From NCBI RefSeq assembly GCF_013002715.1, contig NZ_JABENB010000001.1, positions 2,046,001 to 2,110,000 on the forward strand: DNA of 64,000 bases, given 5' to 3'. This stretch comes from Flexivirga aerilata. Lineage in GTDB: Bacteria; Actinomycetota; Actinomycetes; Actinomycetales; Dermatophilaceae. The stretch's first letter is position 1; every line of letters begins with the position of its first letter. Shown here piece by piece: positions 8,260 through 17,194 of this stretch. Under the pieces are notes generated by a model that was not told the origin of the DNA, ran no database searches, and saw only the letters and a program-made list of their open reading frames with translations. Position numbers and translations under genes: made by a program.

Positions 8260-8336
8260 CGCCGAGGTAGCCGCGCCGAGGTAGCACTGGACGTCGTATT
8301 CCGGCGCTCTTGGCGACATCCAGTGCTACCTCGGCG
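8260..8336. repeat. Perfect 18-bp inverted repeat of the CGAGGTAGCACTG family
   Basis: CGCCGAGGTAGCACTGGA (8274-8291) and its exact complement (8319-8336) flank 27 bases. An extra copy of CGCCGAGGTAG sits at 8260, 14 bp before the arm. The 13-mer CGAGGTAGCACTG is shared with the element at 47258-47314. It follows the methyltransferase stop and may be its terminator. Confidence 0.8.
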
Positions 8337-8358
8337 GCCGGCCAGCCCCGAAGGGACA

Positions 8359-8390
8359 TTGAAACAGTCGAAACGTTCGCTATAGTGAAC
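8359..8390 (+). promoter_or_regulatory. Promoter and palindromic operator of the XRE-LysE operon
   Basis: TTGAAA (8359-8364) and TATAGT (8381-8386) are 16 bp apart, and the start codon begins six bases after the -10, so the mRNA should be leaderless. The near-palindrome GTTCGCTATAGTGAAC (8375-8390) covers the -10 and is the likely autorepression site of the XRE protein. Confidence 0.75.
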
Positions 8391-8392
8391 TC

Positions 8393-8950
8393 ATGCCTCC
8401 TGGATCGTCCGGCCTCGCCGCGGCCGTCGGCGCGCAGATCCGCGCGCGTCGCGGGCAGCGGGGGATGTCCGCCGCCGAGCTCGCGAGGCGCTCGGGCGTG
8501 TCCAAGGCGACACTGTCCAGCCTCGAGTCGGGTGGGGCCAACCCGACGATCGACACTCTCGACGCGGTGGCCGTGGCACTCGGGATCCCGTTGTCCGACC
8601 TGCTCGTGCGCGGCGAGGACACCGGGCCCCAGTTGATCCGCGGCACCCCCGCAACCGAGGGTGAGATCGACCGGGAGCTGCTGCGCCGCGTCACCGGCGG
8701 CCATCAGGTCGAGATCTGGAGGTTGCGGATGCCGCCCGGCACCGAGTTTGCGGGCGTGCCACACGCTCCGGGCACCGTCGAGCACCTGGTGGTGGCGTCC
8801 GGGTCGCTCCGCGCCGGACCCACGGACGACCTGACCGTGCTCGACAGGGGAGATCTGCTGGCCTTCGCCGGGGACGCGCCCCACACATACCGCACCGACC
8901 ACGAGCCGGCCGACGTGACCGTGCTCATCGCCTCACCGATGATCGGATAA
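8393..8950 (+). CDS. XRE-family regulator with cupin domain
   Basis: The 185-residue protein joins an XRE helix-turn-helix (residues about 9-65, MSAAELARRSGVSKATLSSLE) to a small cupin domain (about 100-180, with TEFAGVPHAPGTVEHLVV and a DLLAFAGDAPHTY strand). Regulators of this build usually sense a small ligand in the cupin barrel and repress a nearby transporter or enzyme gene. The palindrome over its own -10 fits autorepression. The LysE-type exporter starts three bases after its stop, so the pair is an operon; an amino acid or analogue is the likely ligand, by inference. Confidence 0.88.
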   Translation: MPPGSSGLAAAVGAQIRARRGQRGMSAAELARRSGVSKATLSSLESGGANPTIDTLDAVAVALGIPLSDLLVRGEDTGPQLIRGTPATEGEIDRELLRRVTGGHQVEIWRLRMPPGTEFAGVPHAPGTVEHLVVASGSLRAGPTDDLTVLDRGDLLAFAGDAPHTYRTDHEPADVTVLIASPMIG

Positions 8951-8953
8951 GAG

Positions 8954-9580
8954 ATGCTCGCGATCACTCCGCTGTTGCTCGCCTGGGCCGTCTGCGTGGT
9001 GACGCCCGGACCGGACTTCCTCGCCGTCCTGTGCACCGCCGCGGCGCGCGGGCGGGCCGCCGGTCTGCGCGTCGGCCTCGGCGTCGTCTGCGGTATGGCG
9101 TGCTGGGCCACACTCGCCCTGGTCGGGCTGAGCGCTCTGATGGCCCGCTACGAGCACCTCTATCTGGTGATTCGGGCGGTCGGCGCGGTCCTGCTGATCG
9201 GCTACGGCCTGCACGTGCTGTGGTCGACCCGCAACGCCGCATCGTCTGGTGCAGAGGCGCCGGGGACGCCGAATGACAAGCAACCACAGTCACATCGGCA
9301 CCATTGGCGCCTCGGCCTCTTCACCAACCTGTCCAACCCGAAGGCGCTGGTCTTCTTCGGCGCGCTGTTCGCGACGCTGATGCCCCATGGCGCGTCGCCT
9401 GCGGTGCGGGTGGCGCTGCTCGCGATCATGCTCGCGATGGGCGCCGGCTGGTTCGCGGCCGTCAGCTGGTGCGCCGGCGCCCAGCCGGTCGTCGCGGCAT
9501 ACAAGCGGCTGCAGAACGTCATCGATCGCGTGGCCGGCGGGGTCTTCGCCGCGATCGGGCTGACCCTGATCCCGCGCTGA
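8954..9580 (+). CDS. LysE/RhtB-family amino-acid exporter
   Basis: The 208-residue membrane protein has about six predicted membrane segments and the family signature near the N-terminus (AWAVCVVTPGPDFLAVL) followed by GRAAGLRVGLGVVCGMACW. The second conserved block is GLFTNLSNPKALVFFGALF at about residues 118-136. Family members export basic or hydrophilic amino acids by proton exchange. A Ser/Ala/His-rich insert at about 95-115 separates the halves. It is translated right after the XRE-cupin regulator. Confidence 0.88.
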   Translation: MLAITPLLLAWAVCVVTPGPDFLAVLCTAAARGRAAGLRVGLGVVCGMACWATLALVGLSALMARYEHLYLVIRAVGAVLLIGYGLHVLWSTRNAASSGAEAPGTPNDKQPQSHRHHWRLGLFTNLSNPKALVFFGALFATLMPHGASPAVRVALLAIMLAMGAGWFAAVSWCAGAQPVVAAYKRLQNVIDRVAGGVFAAIGLTLIPR

Positions 9581-9598
9581 CCGGCTGTCCGGCCGGTC
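9579..9598. terminator. Short hairpin between converging LysE and MFS genes
   Basis: GACCGGC (9579-9585) pairs with GCCGGTC (9592-9598) around six bases. It begins in the LysE stop codon and ends four bases before the MFS stop, so it could serve both strands. Confidence 0.4.
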
Positions 9599-9602
9599 GC
9601 GC

Positions 9603-10916
9603 TCAGCCGACCGGTTCGGTCGCCACCGGCGGCAGCTCGCGCGCCGCGAAACGCTGCGCGCTGCGCACCGCGGGCGCCATCCCGAGGGTCGCGATCACCG
9701 CGATCGCGGCGATCACCAGCCAGCCGGCTGGCCCCCAGCTGATCGCCAGGAAGGTGAAGACCGCGGGCGCCCATCCGTCGCCGGCGGTCTTGAAGACCTG
9801 ACCGACGCCGCCGTACTCGCCGCGTCGTCGCGGGTCCATCAGCTGCGCCTGGAAGGCCCACTCGCTGGCCGAGTTGGCCAGCTCCGCGCCGGTCACCGTC
9901 ACGTGCCCGAGCCAGACGAGCAGCACGGTGAGGAAGCCGACCGTGGAGTGGGTGAGCAGCGTGATCAGGCACGAGAGCACGAAGAACGCGCCGCTGATCC
10001 GGATGCCCTTGAGGGCGTCGTCGATTGTGCGCACGCCGCGCGAGGTGTAGGCCGGCAGGAAGATGCACATGACCGTGTTGGTGCCGAAGAGCCAGGCCAG
10101 CAACCAGTGCGGGGAGTCGGTCTTCTCCACCAGCCACAGCGGGATGACCACGTTGAGCAGCACCTGATTGGTTTCCAGCACCCCGGCGAAGAAGTTGAGC
10201 GCCATCCACCCGCGATTGCGCAGCGCGCCCGGACCCGGCACGGGCTCCTTGCGCCGCGACTTGTCCGCGACCCGCACGTCACGCTCGGCGCGCGGCAGCC
10301 GCACGATGAAGAAGGCGTTGACCAGCCCGAGGACCAGCGTGACGATCGGCATCCACCGCAGCACGGTCAGGTTGTCCAGCGCCAGCGCCACGCCACTGAT
10401 CAGCGCGCCGAGGGTGAAGCCGACGTTGAGCGAGGAATACATGTAGGCCTGCGTCTGCACGCGTTCCTTTTCGGGCATCACGTCGAGGATGTAGGCGTTG
10501 CGGCCGGCGCCGCCCGGGTTCTGCACCAGCTCGAAGACGACGGTCACCGCGAGGTATGCCGCGAACCCGTGCAGGAACGGCCACAGCGCGAACATCAGCG
10601 CCCCCACCAGGGTGCAGACCGCCCACGTCCGTTTGGGACCGATGATGTCGACCACGCGACCGGCGGGGTATGCCGCAAGGAACGCGACAACCGCCGCGAC
10701 GCTGAGACCGACACCCACCTGCGACGCCGACAGGCCGACAAGCTTGGTGAAGTAGACCGCGCTGCCGGTCAGGAAGGTGCCGAATCCGGTTGCGAACAAG
10801 AGGGATTGCAGCGCCAGGCGACGTGAGAGCGGCGTCGGCGGGATCAGTCGCTTGGCCGCCGCGAGCACCCGTCGCGCCTGGGTCGGAGTGCTCGGCGGCT
10901 GGGTCACGGGCCTCAT
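9603..10916 (-). CDS. MFS transporter
   Basis: The 437-residue protein has about twelve hydrophobic segments and the MFS loop motif AAYPAGRVVDIIGPKRTW after the second segment. A repeated pattern of charged cytoplasmic loops (RAERDVRVADKSRRKE between the halves) fits the two six-helix bundles of the superfamily. The substrate is unknown; efflux is the commonest role for this group. No clear ribosome site precedes ATG 10916, and GTG 10904 is another possible start. It is divergent from the FAD-oxidase gene. Confidence 0.82.
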   Translation of the reverse strand: MRPVTQPPSTPTQARRVLAAAKRLIPPTPLSRRLALQSLLFATGFGTFLTGSAVYFTKLVGLSASQVGVGLSVAAVVAFLAAYPAGRVVDIIGPKRTWAVCTLVGALMFALWPFLHGFAAYLAVTVVFELVQNPGGAGRNAYILDVMPEKERVQTQAYMYSSLNVGFTLGALISGVALALDNLTVLRWMPIVTLVLGLVNAFFIVRLPRAERDVRVADKSRRKEPVPGPGALRNRGWMALNFFAGVLETNQVLLNVVIPLWLVEKTDSPHWLLAWLFGTNTVMCIFLPAYTSRGVRTIDDALKGIRISGAFFVLSCLITLLTHSTVGFLTVLLVWLGHVTVTGAELANSASEWAFQAQLMDPRRRGEYGGVGQVFKTAGDGWAPAVFTFLAISWGPAGWLVIAAIAVIATLGMAPAVRSAQRFAARELPPVATEPVG

Positions 10917-10978
10917 CCGACCACATCGGCAGCCGAACTGTCAGCCGGATTATCCGGGCGGCGCGATAGCGTCGGCGG

Positions 10979-12355
10979 ATGAGCGATCGCGACCAGATCG
11001 AGCAACTGCGCAGCCGGCTGAGTGACGGGGCCGTCGTGACCGATCCGGCCCTGCTGGAGTCCTATCTGCACGACGAGGCCGAGTGGGCGGCATACGGCAA
11101 ACCGGTGGCGGTGGTGCGCGCCGGCAGCACCGCCGACGTGCGGGACACCGTGCGCTGGGCGCTCGAGCACGGGGTGCCGGTCGTGCCGCGCGGCGCGGGC
11201 ACCGGCCTGTCCGGCGGCGCCAACGCGCTCGAGGGCTGCGTCGTGGTGTCCCTGGAGAAGCTCAACCAGGTGCTCGAGGTCAACCCGCTCGAACGCCTCG
11301 CCGTCGTGCAGCCCGGGGTCGTCAACGATGACCTGCGCAAAACCGTTGCCACGCAAGGACTTTGGTATCCGCCGGACCCTGCGAGCTCGCCCTGGTCGAC
11401 GATCGGCGGCAATGTCGCCACCAACGCCGGCGGCGTCTGCTGCGTGAAGTATGGCGTGACCCGCGACTATGTCATCGGACTCGAAGTGGTGACCGGGACC
11501 GGCGAGGTCGTGCGCCTCGGGCGGCGTACGGCGAAAGGGGTGGCCGGACTCGACCTGGTTGGCCTGTTCGTCGGCTCCGAGGGCACCCTCGGCATCGTCA
11601 CCGAGATCACCGTCAAACTGCGCCCCCTGCCCGACCCGGGTCGCACCGTGCTCGGCTACTTCGACGGCATCGTGGACGCCGGGGTCGCGGTGCGCGACGT
11701 TGCCGCGCGCGGGCTCACCCCCTCCGCGCTCGAACTCGTCGACCGCACCTGCCTGCTCGCCGTCGACGAGATGACCCACATGGGCATTGCGTCGGAGGCG
11801 AACGTCGTGCTGATCGGCAAGGTCGACGACCCGGGCGAGGCGGGGGAGCGGGCGGCGCAGGAGATGGTCGCGGCGTTCGAGACGGGCAACGCGACGTTCG
11901 TCGCCGAGACCGACGACCCGGAGGAGGCCGACGCGATGATGGCCGCCCGGCGTCTCGCCTACCCGGCGATGGAGCGGCTCGGGCCGCTGCTCACCGAGGA
12001 CGTCTGCGTGCCCAAGGAGCACGTGCCGGAGATGCTGCGGCGGGTGGAGCGGATCGCCGCCGAGAGTGACATCACGATCGCCACGGTCGCGCACGCCGGT
12101 GACGGCAACCTGCACCCGCTGATGATCACCGGCCGGGGCGACGACGAGGCGAAGGCACGGGCGCAGGCGGCGTTCGACCGGATCATCGAGGAGGCGCTCG
12201 ACCTGGGCGGCACGGTGACCGGCGAGCACGGCGTCGGGCTGCTCAAGATGCCGGGCGTGACGCGGGAGCTCGGACCCGAGGTGCTGGCGATGGAGCGCGC
12301 GGTCAAGCAGGCGCTCGACCCCGAGGGCATCTTCAACCCGGGGAAGGTCTTCTGA
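10979..12355 (+). CDS. FAD-linked oxidase, GlcD/D-lactate dehydrogenase-like
   Basis: The 458-residue protein has a PCMH-type FAD domain (residues about 36-215, with PVVPRGAGTGLSGGANAL and STIGGNVATNAGG) and the FAD-oxidase C-terminal domain ending in GGTVTGEHGVGLLKM and DPEGIFNPGKVF. Family members oxidise 2-hydroxy acids such as glycolate or D-lactate and pass electrons to the respiratory chain or another acceptor. No GlcE or GlcF partner lies nearby, which favours a single-subunit D-2-hydroxyacid dehydrogenase. TAGCGT (10967-10972) ends six bases before ATG 10979, so the mRNA is probably leaderless. The 178 bases after it hold no gene I can support. Confidence 0.88.
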   Translation: MSDRDQIEQLRSRLSDGAVVTDPALLESYLHDEAEWAAYGKPVAVVRAGSTADVRDTVRWALEHGVPVVPRGAGTGLSGGANALEGCVVVSLEKLNQVLEVNPLERLAVVQPGVVNDDLRKTVATQGLWYPPDPASSPWSTIGGNVATNAGGVCCVKYGVTRDYVIGLEVVTGTGEVVRLGRRTAKGVAGLDLVGLFVGSEGTLGIVTEITVKLRPLPDPGRTVLGYFDGIVDAGVAVRDVAARGLTPSALELVDRTCLLAVDEMTHMGIASEANVVLIGKVDDPGEAGERAAQEMVAAFETGNATFVAETDDPEEADAMMAARRLAYPAMERLGPLLTEDVCVPKEHVPEMLRRVERIAAESDITIATVAHAGDGNLHPLMITGRGDDEAKARAQAAFDRIIEEALDLGGTVTGEHGVGLLKMPGVTRELGPEVLAMERAVKQALDPEGIFNPGKVF

Positions 12356-12533
12356 GCGGGATCGTCCCTGTGGACAACGGTTTTCCGGCGTCGCAGCGGC
12401 CTGCTGTCGGCCGGTGCTGGCCGCGTTCCTCGCCGCGCTGGTCGCCCTGGCGCATCCGGCGCCCTAGCGAAGCGGCCGAGCGGGCCCGCGCGATTCGGGA
12501 GTGCGGGCGGCCACGCCGTACCCTGGGTCGGTC

Positions 12534-14069
12534 ATGAAGACCTATGAAGTGCGCACCCACGGCTGCCAGATGAACGTCCACGACTCCGAGCGGATCGCGG
12601 GTCTGCTCGAGTCGGCCGGGTATGTCGACCGGGCCGCGCTCACCGACGACGCCCGCCCCGCCGGCCCGGACGTCGTGGTCTTCAACACGTGTGCGGTGCG
12701 CGAGAACGCCGCCGGAAAGCTCTACGGCCAGCTGGGCCAGCTGCGCCCGGCCAAGACCGACAACCCGGACATGCAGATCGCGGTCGGCGGCTGCCTCGCC
12801 CAGAAGGACCGGCAGGAGATCGTCCGCCGCGCGCCGTGGGTCGACGTGGTCTTCGGCACGCACAACGTCGGCTCGCTGCCGGTGCTGCTCGAGCGCGCGC
12901 GGCACAACGCCGAGGCGCAGGTCGAGATCCTCGAGTCGCTGGAGACCTTCCCGTCCACGCTGCCGACCCGACGCGATTCGGCATACAGCGGCTGGGTGTC
13001 GATCTCGGTCGGCTGCAACAACACCTGCACGTTCTGCATCGTGCCGTCGCTGCGCGGCAAGGAGAAGGACCGCCGCCCGGGCGACGTGCTCGCCGAGGTG
13101 CGTGCGCTGGTCGAGCAGGGCGTCGTCGAGGTGACCCTGCTCGGTCAGAACGTCAACACGTATGGCGTGGAGTTCGGTGACCGCCTCGCCTTCGGCAAGC
13201 TGCTCCGCGCGTGCGGCGAGATCGAGGGCCTGGAGCGGGTGCGCTTCACCTCACCGCACCCGGCGGCTTTCACCGACGACGTGATCGACGCGATGGCGGA
13301 GACGTCCAACGTCATGCCGTCACTGCACATGCCGCTGCAGTCCGGCTCCGACCGGGTGCTCAAGGCAATGCGCCGGTCCTACCGGTCGGAGAAGTTCCTC
13401 GGCATCCTGGAGCGGGTGCGCGACCGGATGCCGGACGCCGCGATCACCACCGACATCATCGTCGGTTTCCCGGGCGAGACCGAGGCCGACTTCGAGGAGA
13501 CCATGCGGGTGGTGCGCGAGGCGCGCTTCTCCTCGGCCTTTACCTTCCAATATTCGATCCGTCCCGGCACGCCGGCCGCCGACCTGCCCGACCAATTGCC
13601 CAAAGCCGTTGTGCAGCAACGGTTTGACCGGTTGATCGAGTTGCAGGAGGAAGTCTCCTGGGTCGGCAACCGGGCGCTCGAGGGCCGGACCCTGGAGGTG
13701 CTGGTCGCACCGTCCGAGGGGCGCAAGGACGCCGAAACCCACCGCATGTCCGGGCGCGCCCGGGACAATCGCCTGGTGCACTTCGCGGTGCCCGAGGGCA
13801 CCGAGCGGCCGCGCCCCGGAGATGTCGTCTCCGTCGACGTCACCTATGGCGCGCCGCACCACCTGGTGGCCGACTCCCCGGTGCAGGGCGGCACCTGGTC
13901 GGTGCGCCGCACCCCCGGCGGTGACGCCTGGCAGGCGCTGCAAACTGACTCCGGCGCCGACTCCGGCGCCGGAGCGGTGCGCAAGCCCGCGGTGTCACTG
14001 GGCATGCCCGCCATCGGAAAACCCGAGCCGGCAGCTGTTGCCGCCGGCCCGGGTTGTGCTTGTTCGTAA
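12534..14069 (+). CDS. miaB: tRNA-2-methylthio-N6-dimethylallyladenosine synthase MiaB
   Basis: The 511-residue radical-SAM methylthiotransferase converts i6A37 to ms2i6A37 in tRNA. The N-terminal cluster ligands are C11, C53 and C87; the radical-[11 protein letters not shown] gives C161, C165 and C168; a TRAM-like domain follows at about 375-450. The last 60 or so residues are a low-complexity tail rich in Gly, Ala, Ser and Asp. ATG 12534 is chosen because TACCCT (12519-12524) lies nine bases upstream and homology begins at [11 protein letters not shown]. miaA, which makes its substrate, is at 26848, farther away than in many actinobacteria. Confidence 0.96.
   Translation: MKTYEVRTHGCQMNVHDSERIAGLLESAGYVDRAALTDDARPAGPDVVVFNTCAVRENAAGKLYGQLGQLRPAKTDNPDMQIAVGGCLAQKDRQEIVRRAPWVDVVFGTHNVGSLPVLLERARHNAEAQVEILESLETFPSTLPTRRDSAYSGWVSISVGCNNTCTFCIVPSLRGKEKDRRPGDVLAEVRALVEQGVVEVTLLGQNVNTYGVEFGDRLAFGKLLRACGEIEGLERVRFTSPHPAAFTDDVIDAMAETSNVMPSLHMPLQSGSDRVLKAMRRSYRSEKFLGILERVRDRMPDAAITTDIIVGFPGETEADFEETMRVVREARFSSAFTFQYSIRPGTPAADLPDQLPKAVVQQRFDRLIELQEEVSWVGNRALEGRTLEVLVAPSEGRKDAETHRMSGRARDNRLVHFAVPEGTERPRPGDVVSVDVTYGAPHHLVADSPVQGGTWSVRRTPGGDAWQALQTDSGADSGAGAVRKPAVSLGMPAIGKPEPAAVAAGPGCACS
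14020..14055 (+). terminator. Terminator hairpin inside the end of miaB
   Basis: AACCCGAGCCGGC (14020-14032) faces GCCGGCCCGGGTT (14043-14055), 12 of 13 pairs with a 10-base loop. It lies within the last codons of miaB, and only nine bases separate the miaB stop from the convergent dehydrogenase gene, so the tail of the protein appears shaped by the terminator. Confidence 0.6.
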
Positions 14070-14078
14070 CGGTTTTCG

Positions 14079-15659
14079 CTACTCCGACTGGTCGGCATCC
14101 TCGGCGATCAACTGCGCGCAGCGCTCGCCGACCATCATCGTGGTGATGTTCGGGTTGACCGTGGTGTGCTCCGGGAAGACCGACGCGTCGGCAACGCGCA
14201 GACCCTGCACACCCTTCACCCGCAGCTGCGGGTCCAGCGGTGAGTCCGCGTCGTCGGCCGCGCCCATCCGCACGGTCCCGGCCGGGTGGTAGACCGTGTT
14301 GTGGGTGCGCCGAATGTAGTCGGCGAGCTCCTCGTCGGTCTGTGCGTCGGTGCCCGGGTAGAGCTCCCGACCTGCCCACTCTCGCATCGCCGGCTGCGCC
14401 ACGATGTCGCGGGCACGCCGGATGCCGGCGATCATCACCCGCATGTCGTGGCCCTCGGCGTCGGTGAAGTAGCGCGGGTCGACCTTCGGCTTGTCGCGGA
14501 AGTCGCGAGAACGCAGTCGCACCGTGCCACGTGACTTGGCGTGGGTCACGTTGGGGGTGAGGCAGAAGGCATTGTCGCTGGTGGGATAGCCCTGCCGGAG
14601 CGTGTGCATGTCGAAGGGCACCGAGCCGTAGTGCATCATCAGGTCCGGCCGGTCCAGACCGTCCTGCGTGGTGTCGAAGACACCGATTTCCCACCACTGG
14701 TAGGACTCGGTGACCATCGGCTGCCTGGCCTCCCACTGGATCACGCCCTCCGGGTGGTCCTGCAGGTGCTCGCCGACGCCGGGGGAGTCGACCCGGACGT
14801 CGACCCCGATCTCGCGCAGGTGATCAGCGGGTCCGATGCCGGACAGCATCAGCAGCTTCGGGCTGTCGATCGCGCCGCACGAGACGACGACCTCGCGGGT
14901 GGCGGTGATGGTGCGCGCCCGGCCGAAAGCGTTGTCCACCACCGAAACTCCGACGCAGCGCTGTTGCTCGCCGCCGTCGTCGAAGACGAGCTCACGTGCC
15001 CAGGTGTCGGTGAGGATCGTGAGGTTGTCCCGGTCCAGGATCGGGTGCAGGTAGCTCACCGAAGAGGAGGAACGCCGGCCGTCCGCCATGCGGTTGACCT
15101 GGAAGAAGTTGGCGCCGCTCACGACGGTGTCGCCGGTGTTGAACCTCGCACGGGGGATCCCCGCCTGTTCGCACGCGTCGAGCAGGGCAACCCCGCAGGG
15201 GTCGTGCGGCGGGATGTTCATCAGGTGCACCGGGCCGTCCTTGCCGTGCAGCGGCCCGTCGTCCTCGTTGGTCTCCAACTTGGTCAGCAGGGGGAAGGTC
15301 TGCGCCGATCCCCAGCCGGTGCAACCGAATTCGCTCTCCCAACCGTCGAGGTCCTCACGCGGTGGCCAGAACGCGATGCACGAGTTGTGCGACGAGCAAC
15401 CACCGAGCACCTTGGCCCGCGCGTGCCGCATGAACGAGTTACCGTGCTCCTGTGGCTCGATCGGGTAGTCCCAGTCGAAGCCTGACTCCAGCAGCTCCAT
15501 CCAGCGGTCGAGCTGCAGGATCACCTCCTGGTCGAGGTCGGTGGGCCCGGCCTCGAGCAGCGCCACGCGGACGTCGGGGTCCTCGGAGAGCCGTGCCGCG
15601 ACTGCGGCGCCGGCCGAGCCGCCGCCGACGACGACGTAGTCGAAAGTGTTGTCGGTCAA
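14079..15659 (-). CDS. betA: GMC-family choline dehydrogenase
   Basis: The 526-residue flavoprotein oxidises choline to betaine aldehyde, judged from family and context. The ADP-binding motif is VVGGGSAGAAVAARL at residues about 9-23, the GMC signature is around ARAKVLGGCSSHN, and the catalytic His/Asn pair lies in YHPAGTVRMG and TTVNPNITTMM. The start is TTG at 15659, preceded by GGAAGGA; an upstream in-frame start would add 53 residues without homology. It is the last gene of betT-betB-betA, 29 bases after betB. The GMC family is broad, so the choline assignment rests largely on the neighbours. Confidence 0.88.
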   Translation of the reverse strand: MTDNTFDYVVVGGGSAGAAVAARLSEDPDVRVALLEAGPTDLDQEVILQLDRWMELLESGFDWDYPIEPQEHGNSFMRHARAKVLGGCSSHNSCIAFWPPREDLDGWESEFGCTGWGSAQTFPLLTKLETNEDDGPLHGKDGPVHLMNIPPHDPCGVALLDACEQAGIPRARFNTGDTVVSGANFFQVNRMADGRRSSSSVSYLHPILDRDNLTILTDTWARELVFDDGGEQQRCVGVSVVDNAFGRARTITATREVVVSCGAIDSPKLLMLSGIGPADHLREIGVDVRVDSPGVGEHLQDHPEGVIQWEARQPMVTESYQWWEIGVFDTTQDGLDRPDLMMHYGSVPFDMHTLRQGYPTSDNAFCLTPNVTHAKSRGTVRLRSRDFRDKPKVDPRYFTDAEGHDMRVMIAGIRRARDIVAQPAMREWAGRELYPGTDAQTDEELADYIRRTHNTVYHPAGTVRMGAADDADSPLDPQLRVKGVQGLRVADASVFPEHTTVNPNITTMMVGERCAQLIAEDADQSE

Positions 15660-15688
15660 GGTGTTTCGTCCTTCCACGTTCGTCTGTG

Positions 15689-17194
15689 TCAGCGCTGCGC
15701 AAACCAGCCGGTCACGCCCGGACGCAGATTGCGGTAGATGTGCTTGGCCTCCTGGTATTCGGCCAGACCGGTCGGACCGAGCTCCCGCCCGAAACCGGAC
15801 TGCCCGTAGCCGCCCCACTCGGCCTGCGGCAGGTAGGGACCGAACTCGTTGATCCAGACGGTGCCGTGGCGCAACCGGGAAGCGACCCGGTCGGCCTTGC
15901 CCGCGTCGTTGCTCCAGACGGCTCCGGCTAGGCCGTATTCGGTGTCGTTGGCGATCTGCACGGCCTCGTCCTCCGTCGTGAACGTCTCGACGGTGACCGT
16001 CGGGCCGAACGCCTCGTCGTGCGCGCAGTCCATGGTGCTCGTCACGTCGTCGATCACCGTGGGCAGGTAGAAGTAGCCGTCGTCGAGGGATCCGGCACCC
16101 ATGTCTCCGGTTGCGTTGGCGCCTCCGGTGCGGATCGTCGCGCCCTGCTCCTTGGCGCGCCGCACGTAGGCGTCGACCTTGTCGCGGTGCTCAGCGGAGA
16201 TGAGCGGCCCTGTCTCGGTTGCCTTTTCGAAGGGGAGCCCGAGCACGATCCGCTCGGCGCGTTGCACGAGCGCATCGACGAACCGGTCGTGCACCGACTC
16301 CTCGACGACCAGGCGCGCACCGGCCGAACACACCTGACCGGAGTGCAGGAAGGCCCCGTTGAGCGCGTTGTCCACCGCGGTCGCCAGATCCTCGTCGGTC
16401 TGCACCGCGTCGGCGAAGATCACGTTGGGGTTCTTGCCGCCGAGCTCGAGCGCGACCTTCTTGACCGAACCCATTGCCGCCGCACCGAGTTTGCGGCCGG
16501 TGACCAGACCGCCGGTGAACGACACCAGGTCGACGTGTGGGTGGGTGGAGAGCGGCGCGCCCGCGGTCGCGCCCGCGCCGGTGATCAGGTTGGCGACGCC
16601 GGCCGGCACACCGGCCGTCTCCAGGACCTCCATCAGCAGGATCGACGTGTGCGGCGTCAGCTCGGCGGGCTTGAGCACGAAGGTGTTTCCGGCGGCAAGC
16701 GCGGGCGCGACCTTCCACGCCGCCTGCAGCAGCGGGTAGTTCCACGGGGTGATCAGCGCACAGACGCCGACCGGCTCGTAGACGATGCGGGAGAGCACGT
16801 CGGGACTGCCGGCGTCGACGATCCGGCCGGCGTCCTGCCCGGCGAGCTTGCCGAAGTAGTCGAAGCAGCCCGCGATGTCGTCCATGTCGATCTCGGACTC
16901 GTAGGGCCGTTTGCCGGTGTCGAGCGTCTCGGCGCGGACGAATTCGTCCTTGCGGCGCCGGATCTCGGCTGCGACCCGCAGCAACAGGTCGCCGCGCTCG
17001 GCGGTGGGCCGGGTCGACCACTCGCCGGCGTCGAACGCCTCGCGGGCCGCCGCGATCGCGCGCTCAGTGTCCTTCGCCGTCGCTTCCGAGACGGTGCCGA
17101 CTGGCGATCCGTCCGCGGGACAACGGATCTCACGGGTGCCGCCGTCGGCCGCGGCTTCCCAGCGGCCTCCGATGTAGAGCGTCGCTGTCGTCAT
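15689..17194 (-). CDS. betB: Betaine-aldehyde dehydrogenase
   Basis: The 501-residue NAD(P)-dependent aldehyde dehydrogenase has the catalytic Glu in VALELGGKNP and the catalytic Cys in HSGQVCSAGARL, with the cofactor-binding ITPWNYPLLQAAWK and SFTGG stretches. It converts betaine aldehyde to glycine betaine, an osmoprotectant. ATG 17194 overlaps the stop of the BCCT gene by four bases (ATGA), so the two are translationally coupled. Full length and all key residues are present. Confidence 0.9.
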   Translation of the reverse strand: MTTATLYIGGRWEAAADGGTREIRCPADGSPVGTVSEATAKDTERAIAAAREAFDAGEWSTRPTAERGDLLLRVAAEIRRRKDEFVRAETLDTGKRPYESEIDMDDIAGCFDYFGKLAGQDAGRIVDAGSPDVLSRIVYEPVGVCALITPWNYPLLQAAWKVAPALAAGNTFVLKPAELTPHTSILLMEVLETAGVPAGVANLITGAGATAGAPLSTHPHVDLVSFTGGLVTGRKLGAAAMGSVKKVALELGGKNPNVIFADAVQTDEDLATAVDNALNGAFLHSGQVCSAGARLVVEESVHDRFVDALVQRAERIVLGLPFEKATETGPLISAEHRDKVDAYVRRAKEQGATIRTGGANATGDMGAGSLDDGYFYLPTVIDDVTSTMDCAHDEAFGPTVTVETFTTEDEAVQIANDTEYGLAGAVWSNDAGKADRVASRLRHGTVWINEFGPYLPQAEWGGYGQSGFGRELGPTGLAEYQEAKHIYRNLRPGVTGWFAQR

